A stretch of 64,000 nucleotides of DNA. Origin: Chloroflexota bacterium. Its GTDB lineage: Bacteria; Chloroflexota; UBA6077; CF-72. Location: positions 19,594-83,593 of the forward strand of contig JAFAZN010000098.1 in assembly GCA_019239775.1 (NCBI GenBank). The letters are read 5' to 3'. Both the position numbers and the translations under genes were made by a program. Below the pieces are notes generated by a model. That model saw nothing but the letters and a program-made list of their open reading frames with translations. It was not told the origin of the DNA and made no database searches. This document shows, piece by piece, positions 35,737 to 45,315 of this stretch (position 1 is its first letter; each line of letters starts with the position of its first letter).

Positions 35737-36930
35737 ATGCCGATGGCAATCACTGTCGCCGAGCGGATGAACCACATCGGTCAGGAGACCGCCTTTGAGG
35801 TGCTGGTGCGCGCCAAAGCCCTCGAAGCGCAGGGACGTTCGGTCATCCACCTGGAGATCGGTGAGCCTGACTTCGACACCCCGGCGCACATCATCGCGCG
35901 TGCGCAGCAGGCGCTCGAAGAGGGCGCCACCCACTACGGCCCGGGCGCCGGCCTGCCCGAGCTGCGCCAGGCCGTCACACGCTATCTCAAAAAATGGCGC
36001 CGCCTCGATGTCGACCCCGCCAGAGTGGTGATCACACCCGGCGCCAAGCCGATCATGTTCTTCGCCATCCTGGCGCTGGTCAACCCAGGCGACGAGGTGA
36101 TGTATCCCGACCCCGGGTTCCCGATCTACGAAAGCATGGCGCGTTTCGTCGGCGGCGTGCCAGTTGCCATGCCACTACGCGAAGAGCGCAACTTCCGCTT
36201 CGACCCCGACGAATTCAAAGCCAAGGTCACCAGCAAGACGCGCTTGATCATCATCAACTCGCCGCATAACCCGACCGGCGGTGTGTTGACCCACGCCGAC
36301 CTTCAGGTCATCGCCGACGTTGCCCGCGAACGCAATATCACCGTGCTCTCCGACGAGATTTACTCAAGACTTCTGTACGCGGGCGAGCACGAGTCCATCG
36401 CCACCTTCGATGACATGCTCGATCGCACGATCATCCTCGACGGCTGGTCGAAGACCTGGGCAATGACCGGCTGGCGCCTCGGCTTCGGCGTGTTTCCACC
36501 TGAGCTGGTGCCACACGTCGAACGGCTGATCTCGAATTCGGTGAGCTGCACCACCAGCTTCGCCCAGGAAGCGGCGATCGCCGCGCTCGAAGGTCCACAG
36601 GACGGCGTAGACCGTATGCGCGAGGAATTTGCGCGACGCCGCGAGGCGATTGTGAAGGGCTTGAACGCGCTGCCAGGCGTGCGCTGCCTCGAGCCGGAGG
36701 GCGCCTTTTATGCCTTTCCCAACATCACGGACACAGGCTTCACCAGCAAAGAGCTCGCCGATCGCCTGCTTCAAGAGGCGGGCGTGGCGAGTCTGTCGGG
36801 GACCGCGTTCGGCGCCTACGGCGAGGGCTTCCTGCGCTTCAGCTACGCCAACAGCCTGGAGAACATCCACGAAGCGCTGCGCCGCGTGAACGCGCTGCTG
36901 GAGTCCGCGGCACCCGTGGCGCGACTGTAA
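35737..36930 (+). CDS. Pyridoxal-phosphate-dependent class I/II aminotransferase
   Basis: 397 aa; 'HLEIGEPDFDTPAHIIARAQQALEEGATHYGPGAGLPELRQA', 'LDGWSKTWAMTGWRLGF' (PLP lysine), 'NSPHNPTGGV'. Confidence 0.95.
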   Translation: MPMAITVAERMNHIGQETAFEVLVRAKALEAQGRSVIHLEIGEPDFDTPAHIIARAQQALEEGATHYGPGAGLPELRQAVTRYLKKWRRLDVDPARVVITPGAKPIMFFAILALVNPGDEVMYPDPGFPIYESMARFVGGVPVAMPLREERNFRFDPDEFKAKVTSKTRLIIINSPHNPTGGVLTHADLQVIADVARERNITVLSDEIYSRLLYAGEHESIATFDDMLDRTIILDGWSKTWAMTGWRLGFGVFPPELVPHVERLISNSVSCTTSFAQEAAIAALEGPQDGVDRMREEFARRREAIVKGLNALPGVRCLEPEGAFYAFPNITDTGFTSKELADRLLQEAGVASLSGTAFGAYGEGFLRFSYANSLENIHEALRRVNALLESAAPVARL

Positions 36931-36981
36931 CCCTTTCGGGCTTCAGGACATTCGTCGACCAACTCATACTCGCGCAGCCCG

Positions 36982-37275
36982 ATGTCGATTTCTCAGATCA
37001 ACTCTCAGAGCCTGCAGCTGCGCGCGATCACCGCGCTGCGCAACACTGCCGCCGCTACTTCCACCAACGCTACTGCTGCACCTGCGCGTCAGGCGGACTC
37101 AGTTGAGCTCTCCGCGTCCGCGCGTGCGCTTACGAATGCAACACAGTCCGTGGAAGCGACATCCGACGTTCGCGAGGATCGCGTAGCTGCCATCAAAGCG
37201 GCAATTGCCAACGGCACGTATTCCGTGAATAGCCGCGGCCTCGCACATGCCATGGTCCGCGCCGCGCTGAAGTAG
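36982..37275 (+). CDS. flgM: FlgM-like anti-sigma-28 factor
   Basis: 97 aa; 'DSVELSASARAL....VREDRVAAIKAAIANGTYSVNSRGLAHAMVRAAL'. Confidence 0.8.
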   Translation: MSISQINSQSLQLRAITALRNTAAATSTNATAAPARQADSVELSASARALTNATQSVEATSDVREDRVAAIKAAIANGTYSVNSRGLAHAMVRAALK

Positions 37276-37338
37276 ACGCGCCGCGTTCCCGCCTGGGAAC
37301 CTCACGCGCGGCATCCGCGTGCCGATTCTCTAAACCGC

Positions 37339-39819
37339 ATGTCCGTTCGCAAAACCGCTCAGCGGCGACCCTGGCGAATCGCCCGGCTGAACCCCGGCCA
37401 CTGGCCCGTCGCGGTGAAATTCATCGCCTTGTGCGTCGGGACCTCCGCGGCCCTGGCCATCGGCTTGAGCAGCATGGGCTACCTTCAGGCCCGCGCCGGC
37501 TTGCAGCAGCAGGCCGAAGCCGCACTCACCTCTGACGCCCTGATTGTCACCAGCGCCATCGACGACTGGCACGCCAGGCGTTGGCACGACCTGCAGCTCG
37601 TTGCCGCCATGCCGGCCGTGCAGAGGGTGGTCGCAGCAGGCAGTATCGCTGCCGCCGATCCGGCCGACGTCAAGACGGCGCAGGACGCCCTCAACAGCGT
37701 TGCGGCCGGCTCACCCGAGATCGACTCCGTCGCGCTGATCGAGCCGACGCAAGCCGAGTTCTTCATGACCACCGACAAAGCCTCGCTGGGCAACAAGTCA
37801 CCTCAGCGCGACTATGTCCAGGAAGCGCTCAAAGGCAGGCTGTTCGTCACTGGCGTCACCATCTCGACGATTACCAACAAGCCGTCGATCTTCCATTCCG
37901 CCCCGGTGAAAGACGCCAGCGGCAAGATCCTGGGAGTCATCCGGACTCGATCGAACCTCGACCAGGTCGCGGCCGCCGTCGATGCCGCGCGCGGTCGGGT
38001 TGGTTCTGGTGGGACCGGCGCGCTGCTGGACGCCAACGGTCTGGTGATTGCCAACGGCATCAACCCCGACTGGCTGCTGCGACCAGTGATGCCGATCAAG
38101 CCTGATACCGAGCAGGCGCTGCTCAAGGGCAGCCAGTGGGGCACAGCCACCACTGCGCGGAGCGCGCTCGGTGAATCCGACCTGGCCCAGGCCGTTGGCG
38201 CGAAGCAGACAACAACCTTCGCGTGGACGAGCGGTGGTGTGGCCTACCAGGCCATCGCCCAGCCACTCGGCGCCACCAACTGGACCTACGTTGCGGCCGA
38301 GCCTGTTTCTACCTTCGACGCCAGCGCACGCGACTTTCTGCGCAACGCGGCGATCGCCGGCGTGATCGGGCTGTTGCTCGCCTCGGCCCTGGCACTGGTC
38401 TTCGGTCGGCGCATCGGAGCCGCGATCAAGCGCGTCGCGCTCGCGGCGCACTCGCTGGCGCGCGGTGATCTCGACTGTGAGATCGCGACCACGTCTCGGG
38501 ATGAGATCGGCCAGATGGCCGAAGCCTTCCGTACCATGGTCATCTACCAGCAAGGCATGGCCGCGGTGGCAGAGGCAATGGCTCGCGGCGACCTGTCAAA
38601 GGACGTGCAGCCGCTGTCCGACCGCGATCGCCTCGGGAACGCGTTCGCCAGTATGGTGGTGAACCTGCGCCAGCTCGTGGGCGAAGTGAGCGTGGCCGCC
38701 GTGGCCGTCGCCGAGCGCTCGGCGCAATTGGGACTGAACTCACAGTCCACCGGCGCCGCCGCCGAGCAGGTTGCGGCCGGCATGGGCACGGTCGCCGAGG
38801 GCCTGCTCAGCACGCATCACAACGTCGAAAACACCAGTAGCACGGTGAGCCAGCTGGGTCAGGCCATCTCGAGTGTGGCGAGCGGCGCGACCGACCAGGC
38901 TCAACAGACGCAGTCCGCGTCGACTGGCGCCATGAACCTGGCAACCCAGATCGAGGACGTCGCCGAACGCGCCGATCACGTGGCCGCGACCAGCCAACAG
39001 ACTCGCACGGCTGCCGAGGATGGCGCCCGCGCCGTCGACCAGACGACGACCGCGATGTCGAACATTCGCGTGGTGGTCGAGTCGGCGGCGAGCAAAGTCA
39101 AGGAGTTGGGCGGCCTCGGTGAGAAGATCGGCGCCGTTGTCGAAACAATCGACGACATCGCCGAGCAGACCAACCTCCTTGCGCTGAACGCGGCGATCGA
39201 GGCCGCGCGTGCGGGTGAGCAGGGTCGCGGGTTCGCCGTGGTGGCGGATGAGGTCCGCAAGCTGGCGGAACGCTCGTCGCGCGAGACCAAGCAGATCGCT
39301 CAACTCATCGGCCAGGTGCAGGCTGGTACGCGGGAAGCCGTTGTCGCCGCCGAAGAAGGCAGCACCCAGGTGGGCGTTGGGACCGCCAAAGCGGAGCAGG
39401 CTGCTTCGGCGCTCGCCCAGATTCGCGCCGCGGTTGACGCCAGCGCGGGACAGGTCCAGGAGATTGCCGTTGCGGCTCGCCAGATGGCGGACGGCGCGCG
39501 CGCGGTCACCGACGCCATGAACTCCATCTCAGCGGTGGTTGAAGAAAACACCGCGGCGACCGAGGAGATGGCGGCGCAGGCCGCGGAGGTGGACTCCGCG
39601 ATCCAGTCGATCGCGACGGTCAGTCAGAAGCAAAGCGCCGCGATCGAAGAGATCACCGCGGGGGCCGAGGAGATGAGTGCGCAGATCCAGCAGATCAGCG
39701 CCGACGCGCAGGAGATGGCCAACGTGGCCGTCAGCCTGCGCGAGCTGGTGGCGCAATTCCAGCTCACCGGCAGTGAGCCAGTGGCGCTCCAGGGCGCCTT
39801 TGCGCGCAAGGCCGCATAG
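37339..39819 (+). CDS. Methyl-accepting chemotaxis protein (dCache-like sensor, HAMP, MCP signal domain)
   Basis: 826 aa; two TM regions, HAMP-like, hairpin tip '[43 protein letters not shown]'. Confidence 0.95.
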   Translation: MSVRKTAQRRPWRIARLNPGHWPVAVKFIALCVGTSAALAIGLSSMGYLQARAGLQQQAEAALTSDALIVTSAIDDWHARRWHDLQLVAAMPAVQRVVAAGSIAAADPADVKTAQDALNSVAAGSPEIDSVALIEPTQAEFFMTTDKASLGNKSPQRDYVQEALKGRLFVTGVTISTITNKPSIFHSAPVKDASGKILGVIRTRSNLDQVAAAVDAARGRVGSGGTGALLDANGLVIANGINPDWLLRPVMPIKPDTEQALLKGSQWGTATTARSALGESDLAQAVGAKQTTTFAWTSGGVAYQAIAQPLGATNWTYVAAEPVSTFDASARDFLRNAAIAGVIGLLLASALALVFGRRIGAAIKRVALAAHSLARGDLDCEIATTSRDEIGQMAEAFRTMVIYQQGMAAVAEAMARGDLSKDVQPLSDRDRLGNAFASMVVNLRQLVGEVSVAAVAVAERSAQLGLNSQSTGAAAEQVAAGMGTVAEGLLSTHHNVENTSSTVSQLGQAISSVASGATDQAQQTQSASTGAMNLATQIEDVAERADHVAATSQQTRTAAEDGARAVDQTTTAMSNIRVVVESAASKVKELGGLGEKIGAVVETIDDIAEQTNLLALNAAIEAARAGEQGRGFAVVADEVRKLAERSSRETKQIAQLIGQVQAGTREAVVAAEEGSTQVGVGTAKAEQAASALAQIRAAVDASAGQVQEIAVAARQMADGARAVTDAMNSISAVVEENTAATEEMAAQAAEVDSAIQSIATVSQKQSAAIEEITAGAEEMSAQIQQISADAQEMANVAVSLRELVAQFQLTGSEPVALQGAFARKAA

Positions 39820-39897
39820 CCACCTCGCACGGTCGTCACTAACGCAGTGATGTCCCTACGGAGGGCGGTTCCGCTGAGGACCTCTGCGCTCGAGGCG

Positions 39898-41322
39898 TTA
39901 TGCGGCTACGGCGGCCAGCGGCGGGCGCATTGTGTGCCACGCTGTGGCGGCCTCGTAGGCTGCGGCCACGCGCAGGGCCAGGGCTTCGCTGAAGGCTGGG
40001 GTCATCACCTGCAGGCCTACTGGCAGGCCGTTTGCAGTGAAGCCGCAGGGCACGCTGATCGCCGGCATGCCCGTCAGGTTGCACGGCACCGTCGCGCGGT
40101 TCGCAATGGTTCGCGGTGCCACTCCAAGTGGTCCGGCCACCTCCAGCGTCCGACCGATCGCCGGCGCTGGCAGCGGCACCGTTGGGCCAACCACCACGTC
40201 AACCTCTCCAAAGGCAGCCGCAAAGTCCTGCTGAATCAGCCGGCGCATCTGCTGCGCCGCCAGGTACTCGACCGCACGCACCAGCAATCCCCCGCGAATG
40301 CGCGCCAGCACGTCGGCGCCGTAGTCCGAAGGACGTTCGCGCAGCCAGGCAGCGTGCCAGGAGGCAGCCTCACTGCTCATGATGACGTTGCCTGCGACCT
40401 GGGCGTGAGCAACATGCGGCAGCGACACCTCCTGCACCGTGGCCCCTAGGCCCTCCAGCACAGAGATCGCCGCGCGCACCAGGCGATCCGTCTCGGGCTC
40501 GATCACCTCGAAAAAGTACTCACGCGGGACGCCAATGCGTAGCCCTTCGACCCCGCGCTCGAGGTCGACTGAGAAGTCGGGCACCGCGTCGGAAGCGCTG
40601 GCTTCATCGCGGGGATCGTGACCAGCGATGGCCTGGAGCAGCAACGCACAATCGGCCACCGTGCGGGCGATCGGCCCGATATGGTCCAGCGACCAAGCCA
40701 GCGGGAGTGCGCCCGCACGACTCACACGACCGTACGTTGGCTTCAGCCCGACCACGCCGCACCAGGCGGCTGGTGCGCGAATGGAGGCGCCGGTGTCGCT
40801 GCCCAGGCCACCTGCGCACAGGCCGGCCGCGACAGCCGCCGCGGTGCCGCCGCTGGAGCCTCCTGGCACACGTTCGGTGTCCCACGGGTTGCGGACCGCA
40901 CCGAAGTGCGGGTTCTCGCTAGTGATGCCGAAGGCAAACTCGTGCAAGTTCTGCTTGCCCATGACGATGGCGCCCTGCTGCCTCAGTTTGGCGACAGCCG
41001 CTGCATCGGCGGTCGAGACGTTGTCGCGCAGGATGCTCGAGCCCATGGTGTTGGGCACACCGGCGACATCGAGCAGGTCTTTGATGCCGAGGGGCACGCC
41101 GTGGAGTGGGCCCCGGTACTGGCCACCGGCAATCTCGGCCTCGGCGCGTTTGGCGTCCTTACACGCGGGCTCGGCCATGACGGTGATGTACGCGTTCAGG
41201 ATTGGGTTGAGTTGCTCGACGCGCGCGAGATAGGCCTCGGTGACCTCCACGGGCGAGACCTGCTTTGTGAACAGCAGCGCGCTGAGCACTGAGATCGAGA
41301 GCCAGGGCAGCTCCTCAGGCAT
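39898..41322 (-). CDS. Amidase (amidase-signature family, GatA/AtzE-like)
   Basis: Start MPEELPWLSISVLSALL; 'GVPLGIKDLLDVAGVPNTMGSSILRDN', 'TERVPGGSSGGTAAAVAAGLCAGGLGSDTGASIRAPAAWCGVVGLKPTYGRVSR'. Confidence 0.93.
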   Translation of the reverse strand: MPEELPWLSISVLSALLFTKQVSPVEVTEAYLARVEQLNPILNAYITVMAEPACKDAKRAEAEIAGGQYRGPLHGVPLGIKDLLDVAGVPNTMGSSILRDNVSTADAAAVAKLRQQGAIVMGKQNLHEFAFGITSENPHFGAVRNPWDTERVPGGSSGGTAAAVAAGLCAGGLGSDTGASIRAPAAWCGVVGLKPTYGRVSRAGALPLAWSLDHIGPIARTVADCALLLQAIAGHDPRDEASASDAVPDFSVDLERGVEGLRIGVPREYFFEVIEPETDRLVRAAISVLEGLGATVQEVSLPHVAHAQVAGNVIMSSEAASWHAAWLRERPSDYGADVLARIRGGLLVRAVEYLAAQQMRRLIQQDFAAAFGEVDVVVGPTVPLPAPAIGRTLEVAGPLGVAPRTIANRATVPCNLTGMPAISVPCGFTANGLPVGLQVMTPAFSEALALRVAAAYEAATAWHTMRPPLAAVAA

Positions 41323-41500
41323 CGGCGCGTGGCCCAGGGGTAGAGCGCAGCGGCGGCTCCGTGCCCTTGAGGTCTTGGGGCGGAAATGCCGCGACGGCCT
41401 GCGCCAGCGCGGCATACCAGTCGGCCAGCGCACTGGCTTCCATGTCAGTTAAACGCGCGCCGATCACAGGGCGAACGTCCTCCGCCGAGAGCTTCGTCAT
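41315..41500 (-). CDS. Small GatC/AtzG-like partner of the amidase
   Basis: 61 aa MTKLSAEDVRPVIGARLTDMEASALADWYAALAQAVAAFPPQDLKGTEPPLRSTPGPRADA; C-terminal 'EPPLRSTPGP' resembles GatC-type tails. Overlaps the amidase start. Confidence 0.55.
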   Translation of the reverse strand: MTKLSAEDVRPVIGARLTDMEASALADWYAALAQAVAAFPPQDLKGTEPPLRSTPGPRADA

Positions 41501-41513
41501 ACTGACAGCGTAG

Positions 41514-42224
41514 ATGGCTCCGCTTTTGGCGCAATTGCGCGTGGAACTGATTTTGACCTTGCGCCGGGCTGAGAGCCTGCTCATCACCGTGGTGGTGCCG
41601 GTGGTGCTGCTGGTGTTCTTCGGCGCGGTCGCCGCCAATCCGCCTGATTTCCTTGTGCCGGGCCTGCTGGCGCTGGCGGTGATGTCCACGAGTATGGTCA
41701 GCCTCGGCATCGCCACTGCCTATGAGCGCTACTACGGCGCGCTGAAGCGCCTGCTTGGCTCGCCGCTGCCGCGCAGCAGCCTGATCGCGGCCAAAACGCT
41801 GTCGGTCATTTTGATAGAGATCGTGCAGGTCGTCGTCCTGGCCGGCATTGCCAGGCTGATGTTCGGCTGGACCCCGACAGGCTCGCTACCAGAGGCCGTG
41901 GCGGCGCTGGTTCTGGGCAGCGCCGCGTTCGCTGGCCTCGGGCTGCTGATGGCCGGCAGCCTGCGGGCCGAGGCAACCCTGGCCATCGCCAACGGCCTGT
42001 ACCTGGTGTTCTTGCTGCTGGGCGGGTTCATCCTGCCCCTCGACAGGCTGCCAGGCCCGATCGGGATTGCCGCGCATGCGCTGCCCGCCGCGGCACTCAC
42101 CGATGCCACGCGCGGTGCGCTCAGCGATGTCTCAGCTCAGGGCGTCGTTGGCCCGTTAGCGCTGCTCGCGGCCTGGGCCGTGGTCACTCTGGGCGCCGCG
42201 GCACTGACGTTTCGCGCCGAATAA
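41514..42224 (+). CDS. ABC-2 type transporter permease
   Basis: 236 aa, 6 TM; 'AYERYYGALKRLLGSPLPRSSLIAAKTLSVILIEIVQ', 'GGFILPLDRLP...HALPAAALTDATRGAL'. Confidence 0.88.
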   Translation: MAPLLAQLRVELILTLRRAESLLITVVVPVVLLVFFGAVAANPPDFLVPGLLALAVMSTSMVSLGIATAYERYYGALKRLLGSPLPRSSLIAAKTLSVILIEIVQVVVLAGIARLMFGWTPTGSLPEAVAALVLGSAAFAGLGLLMAGSLRAEATLAIANGLYLVFLLLGGFILPLDRLPGPIGIAAHALPAAALTDATRGALSDVSAQGVVGPLALLAAWAVVTLGAAALTFRAE

Positions 42225-42337
42225 CGTCGCTGCGCTGCGAGCAGTCGCGATCGCAGGTACAGCAGGTACGCCAGCAAGACCGCGACGGTGATCCCGAACG
42301 CGGACAGCAGAAACGGCGCGTAATGATCAAGCGGCAA
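42137..42337 (-). CDS. ccmD: Probable CcmD-like small heme-exporter subunit (TTG start)
   Basis: Frame of ORF 42137..42574 from TTG at 42337: LPLDHYAPFLLSAFGITVAVLLAYLLYLRSRLLAAQRR; single TM plus basic tail, overlapping the ccmC 3' end. Confidence 0.55.
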   Translation of the reverse strand: MPLDHYAPFLLSAFGITVAVLLAYLLYLRSRLLAAQRRYSARNVSAAAPRVTTAQAASSANGPTTP

Positions 42338-42995
42338 GCGGAGCCTCGCCCAGCACCGCGGCCAACTCGTCGCGTTCGATCTCGGAGCGAACTCGAACGA
42401 GGAATGCATACAGCGCCGTGAACGCCACGAGCGAGAGCAGCAGAATCCAGACGATGGTGCTCGACGGCTGCTGGTCAGCGAGCGGGCCAATCGCCGGCGG
42501 TGGATGAAGCGTGCGCCACCAGTACGACGACATGTAGACGATCGGGACGTCGACGAACGCGATGATGCCCACAATCGCCGCGAAGTTGGCGCCGCGTGGG
42601 GGCTCGGCGTAACTGCGCACCATCAGGTAGGCCAGGTACATGAACCACAAGATCAGCGTGGTGGTGAGCTTTGGATCCCAGCTCCACCACGTGCCCCAAA
42701 TCGGGTAGCCCCAGATGGCACCGGTGATCAGCACGAGCGTGGTGAAGACCAGCCCAACCTCTGCCGAGGCGCGACCCAGGTGATCCCACCGCGGGTTGCG
42801 GGTACGCAGATACGCGATGCTCGCGCCGAAAACGACGAAGAACGCGAGGAACGCATCCCACGCCATTGGCACGTGGAAGTACACGATGCGGCCGGCGTCG
42901 CCCTCACCGCTGATCGGTCCGGCGACGAAGAAGATGCCGTAGGTCGCCACGGCCAGCATGAGGAGCGAGGCGTAGCCGAGAACGCGAGTGGCCAT
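42327..42995 (-). CDS. ccmC: Heme exporter / cytochrome c biogenesis protein CcmC
   Basis: Start MATRVLGYASLLML; 'RIVYFHVPMAWDAFL', 'GAIWGYPIWGTWWSWDPKLTTTLILWFMYLAYLMVR' (WWxWD motif). Confidence 0.92.
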   Translation of the reverse strand: MATRVLGYASLLMLAVATYGIFFVAGPISGEGDAGRIVYFHVPMAWDAFLAFFVVFGASIAYLRTRNPRWDHLGRASAEVGLVFTTLVLITGAIWGYPIWGTWWSWDPKLTTTLILWFMYLAYLMVRSYAEPPRGANFAAIVGIIAFVDVPIVYMSSYWWRTLHPPPAIGPLADQQPSSTIVWILLLSLVAFTALYAFLVRVRSEIERDELAAVLGEAPLAA

Positions 42996-43138
42996 CGTGG
43001 TGTGCGCGAGACACCGTACCGCCTTGCGCGCAACCGCTTCAAACCGAGGTCCTTGCCAAAACCGAAAACGTTGATCCAGACAAACCCGGTACGCTGATAC
43101 GTGTAAACGTGAACGCCCGACCTGACCCAACGACCGTC

Positions 43139-43163
43139 TTGACAGCCTCAGGGCGGCTGTCAA
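43139..43163. promoter_or_regulatory. Perfect 9-bp inverted repeat upstream of MarR gene, candidate operator
   Basis: TTGACAGCC-tcagggc-GGCTGTCAA, ending 12 bp before the ATG at 43175. Confidence 0.55.
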
Positions 43164-43174
43164 ACTAACCGCTA

Positions 43175-43621
43175 ATGTCGGGCCCCATGCAGAATCGCCA
43201 GCTCCGCACACCTGGGCTGCTGGCCTGGATGCGCCTTGCGCGCGTGTTCCAAAAAGTGGATCGCGCCGCCAGCGAGTCGCTGCGGTGCCGCCAGCTGTCG
43301 CCCGCGCAGGTCGACGTGCTGGCCAAGGTTGGTTCCTCCGAGGGAATCAGCCAGCAGGAGCTTGCCAACGCACTCCTGGTCACCAAGGGCAACGTCTGCC
43401 AGTTGCTGGACAAGATGGAGGGCAGCGGGCTGCTCGAGCGGCGGCCGGATGGTCGCGTGAACCGGCTGTTTCTCACCGACCAGGGGCGGCGAGTGCACGA
43501 TGAAGTTGTGCCGCGACATGACGCCATGCTCGGGGCGTACTTCAATACGCTTGCGCCAGAGGAGCAACACCAGCTGCTGCGGCTCCTGCGCCACGTCGAC
43601 AGGGCCATGGAGCGCGACTAG
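43175..43621 (+). CDS. MarR family transcriptional regulator
   Basis: 148 aa; 'ARVFQKVDRAASESLRCRQLSPAQVDVLAKVGSSEGISQQELANALLVTKGNVCQLLDKMEGSGLLERRPDGRVNRLFLTDQGR'. Confidence 0.93.
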   Translation: MSGPMQNRQLRTPGLLAWMRLARVFQKVDRAASESLRCRQLSPAQVDVLAKVGSSEGISQQELANALLVTKGNVCQLLDKMEGSGLLERRPDGRVNRLFLTDQGRRVHDEVVPRHDAMLGAYFNTLAPEEQHQLLRLLRHVDRAMERD

Positions 43622-44376
43622 GAGTCGTCGTCGTCGTCTTCGTCGCTGTCGGTGTTTGCTGCCAGTAGCGAGGCGCGCGTCAGGGCCATGGCGGTGGCGC
43701 GCAGGGCGGCTCTTGCATCGTCGCGGCTGCAACTGAGCGCGTCCGCCAACTCCGCTGAGAGCGCATCGTCGCCCTCCAGCTCGCCGGCCTCGAACAGGTC
43801 CAACTCCTCGGCGTCCGAGGAATCAGACGCGTCAGTACCGTCAGAGGCGTCCGAACCGTCAGTGTCGCCAGAGCGGTCCTCGTCCTGTGCATCGCCAACC
43901 ACCCAGTTAGCCTGCCATGGCCAGCTCGCCGGCGCCAGCGGATCAGGCCAGCCGAACAGCAACGTGGTACCTCGATCTGGCAGTTCGGGGTCCTCCACAA
44001 ACGACGCGCCGAAGAGCACCTCACCCCGCAACACCCGGGCGGCCGGCGCATCGTCTCCTTCAAGCGACTCCAGCGCGAGCTCGCGCAACAGGTCGAGCGT
44101 GGCTGCCGCGTCGCCGACTGTCCACAGCGCATCCTCGGGCACGCCGACGTCCTCGGCCCGGCTGGCCAACGTCTCAGCCGCACTGGACAGCGACGTTTGC
44201 AAGTCCTCCTCGAGGCCGGCGAGGTCACGCGCAGCCGACCGCCAGCGGCCCGAGCTGAGTCGACCAAGGCGCTGACAAGCCTCGGCGGCCGCCGAGACGT
44301 GCTGGAGAGCAGCCAGGTTGGCTGAGGCGACGATCGCGGCTTCAACCGCCTGGACGACGCGCCGGGGCGCGGCCAT
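43618..44376 (-). CDS. Hypothetical protein with highly acidic Asp/Ser-rich linker and tail
   Basis: 252 aa; 'DEDRSGDTDGSDASDGTDASDSSDAEELD' and C-terminal 'NTDSDEDDDDDS'. Confidence 0.65.
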   Translation of the reverse strand: MAAPRRVVQAVEAAIVASANLAALQHVSAAAEACQRLGRLSSGRWRSAARDLAGLEEDLQTSLSSAAETLASRAEDVGVPEDALWTVGDAAATLDLLRELALESLEGDDAPAARVLRGEVLFGASFVEDPELPDRGTTLLFGWPDPLAPASWPWQANWVVGDAQDEDRSGDTDGSDASDGTDASDSSDAEELDLFEAGELEGDDALSAELADALSCSRDDARAALRATAMALTRASLLAANTDSDEDDDDDS

Positions 44377-44411
44377 GACTCTGGCATACTACCGCCCGGC
44401 GGGATGAGCAC

Positions 44412-44879
44412 TTGAGCCTGGCGGTCGAAGAGTCGAACCGACGACTGCTGCGGGCGCGCGACGCCATCGACCGCACGTACGCCGAAGAGCTCGACGTGCT
44501 CCGACTCGCCGAGATTGCCTGCATCTCTGAGGCCCACTTCATTCGCAGCTTTCGCGCGACCTTCGGCGAAACGCCGCACCGCTATCTTCAGCGCCGGCGC
44601 GTGGAGCGGGCCATGTTCCTGCTGCGCGAAACCGACCGCAGCGTGACCGACATCAGCCTCGACGTGGGCTTCACCAGCCTGGGCACCTTTAGCCGCACGT
44701 TTCGTGAGATCGTGGGGGTGTCACCGCGCGAATACCGCGCCGGGGCCGAGCCACGCGGCGGGGTGCCGACCTGCTTCGCGATGGCCTGGACGCGGCCCGC
44801 GACCGATTTGCCGAAACTGCCGGTCGGCGCGGGCTGGGCGCTCGCACAGCAGGCAGCAGTTTCGGAGAAGACCGGTTAA
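44412..44879 (+). CDS. AraC family helix-turn-helix transcriptional regulator
   Basis: 155 aa, TTG start; 'LRLAEIACISEAHFIRSFRATFGETPHRYLQRRRVERAMFLLRETDRSVTDISLDVGFTSLGTFSRTFREIVGVSPREYR'. Confidence 0.93.
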   Translation: MSLAVEESNRRLLRARDAIDRTYAEELDVLRLAEIACISEAHFIRSFRATFGETPHRYLQRRRVERAMFLLRETDRSVTDISLDVGFTSLGTFSRTFREIVGVSPREYRAGAEPRGGVPTCFAMAWTRPATDLPKLPVGAGWALAQQAAVSEKTG

Positions 44880-44904
44880 CGATCCCAGCACTAGGATCCG
44901 GGGC

Positions 44905-45312
44905 ATGTTGAAGAACATTTCGATCTCGCACGTGTGGGTACTTGACCAGGATCAGGCAGTCGACTTTTATGTCAACAAATTAGGGCTCGAGGTCCGCTCG
45001 GACCAGAACCTCGGCTTCATGCGCTGGCTCACCGTCGGTGTACCGGGCGACATGGGCCGCGAGATTCTGCTAGAGCTGCCGGCGCCGCCTTCGGTGGATA
45101 CCCAGGCCGCGGGGCAGATTCGCGAGCTGGTCAGCAAAGGCGCAACTGGCTTTACGGTGGGCTTCACCACCGATAACTGTCAAAAGACGTACGAGGACCT
45201 GCTCAACAAAGGCGTCGAGATCACGCAGGAACCAGTTGACCGCGACTACGGCATCGACGTCGGCCTGCGGGACCCGTTTGGGAATCACATCCGCATCGTG
45301 CAGATGAAGTAG
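44905..45312 (+). CDS. VOC family (glyoxalase-like) protein
   Basis: Start MLKNISISHVWVLDQDQAVDFYVNKLGLEVR; 'YGIDVGLRDPFGNHIRIVQ'. Confidence 0.93.
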   Translation: MLKNISISHVWVLDQDQAVDFYVNKLGLEVRSDQNLGFMRWLTVGVPGDMGREILLELPAPPSVDTQAAGQIRELVSKGATGFTVGFTTDNCQKTYEDLLNKGVEITQEPVDRDYGIDVGLRDPFGNHIRIVQMK

Positions 45313-45315
45313 CCG

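Noticed and set aside
41514-42224. CcmB heme-export permease next to ccmC
   Set aside because: Sequence looks like a generic ABC-2 (DrrB-like) permease, is on the opposite strand to ccmC and lacks CcmB features as far as I can tell.
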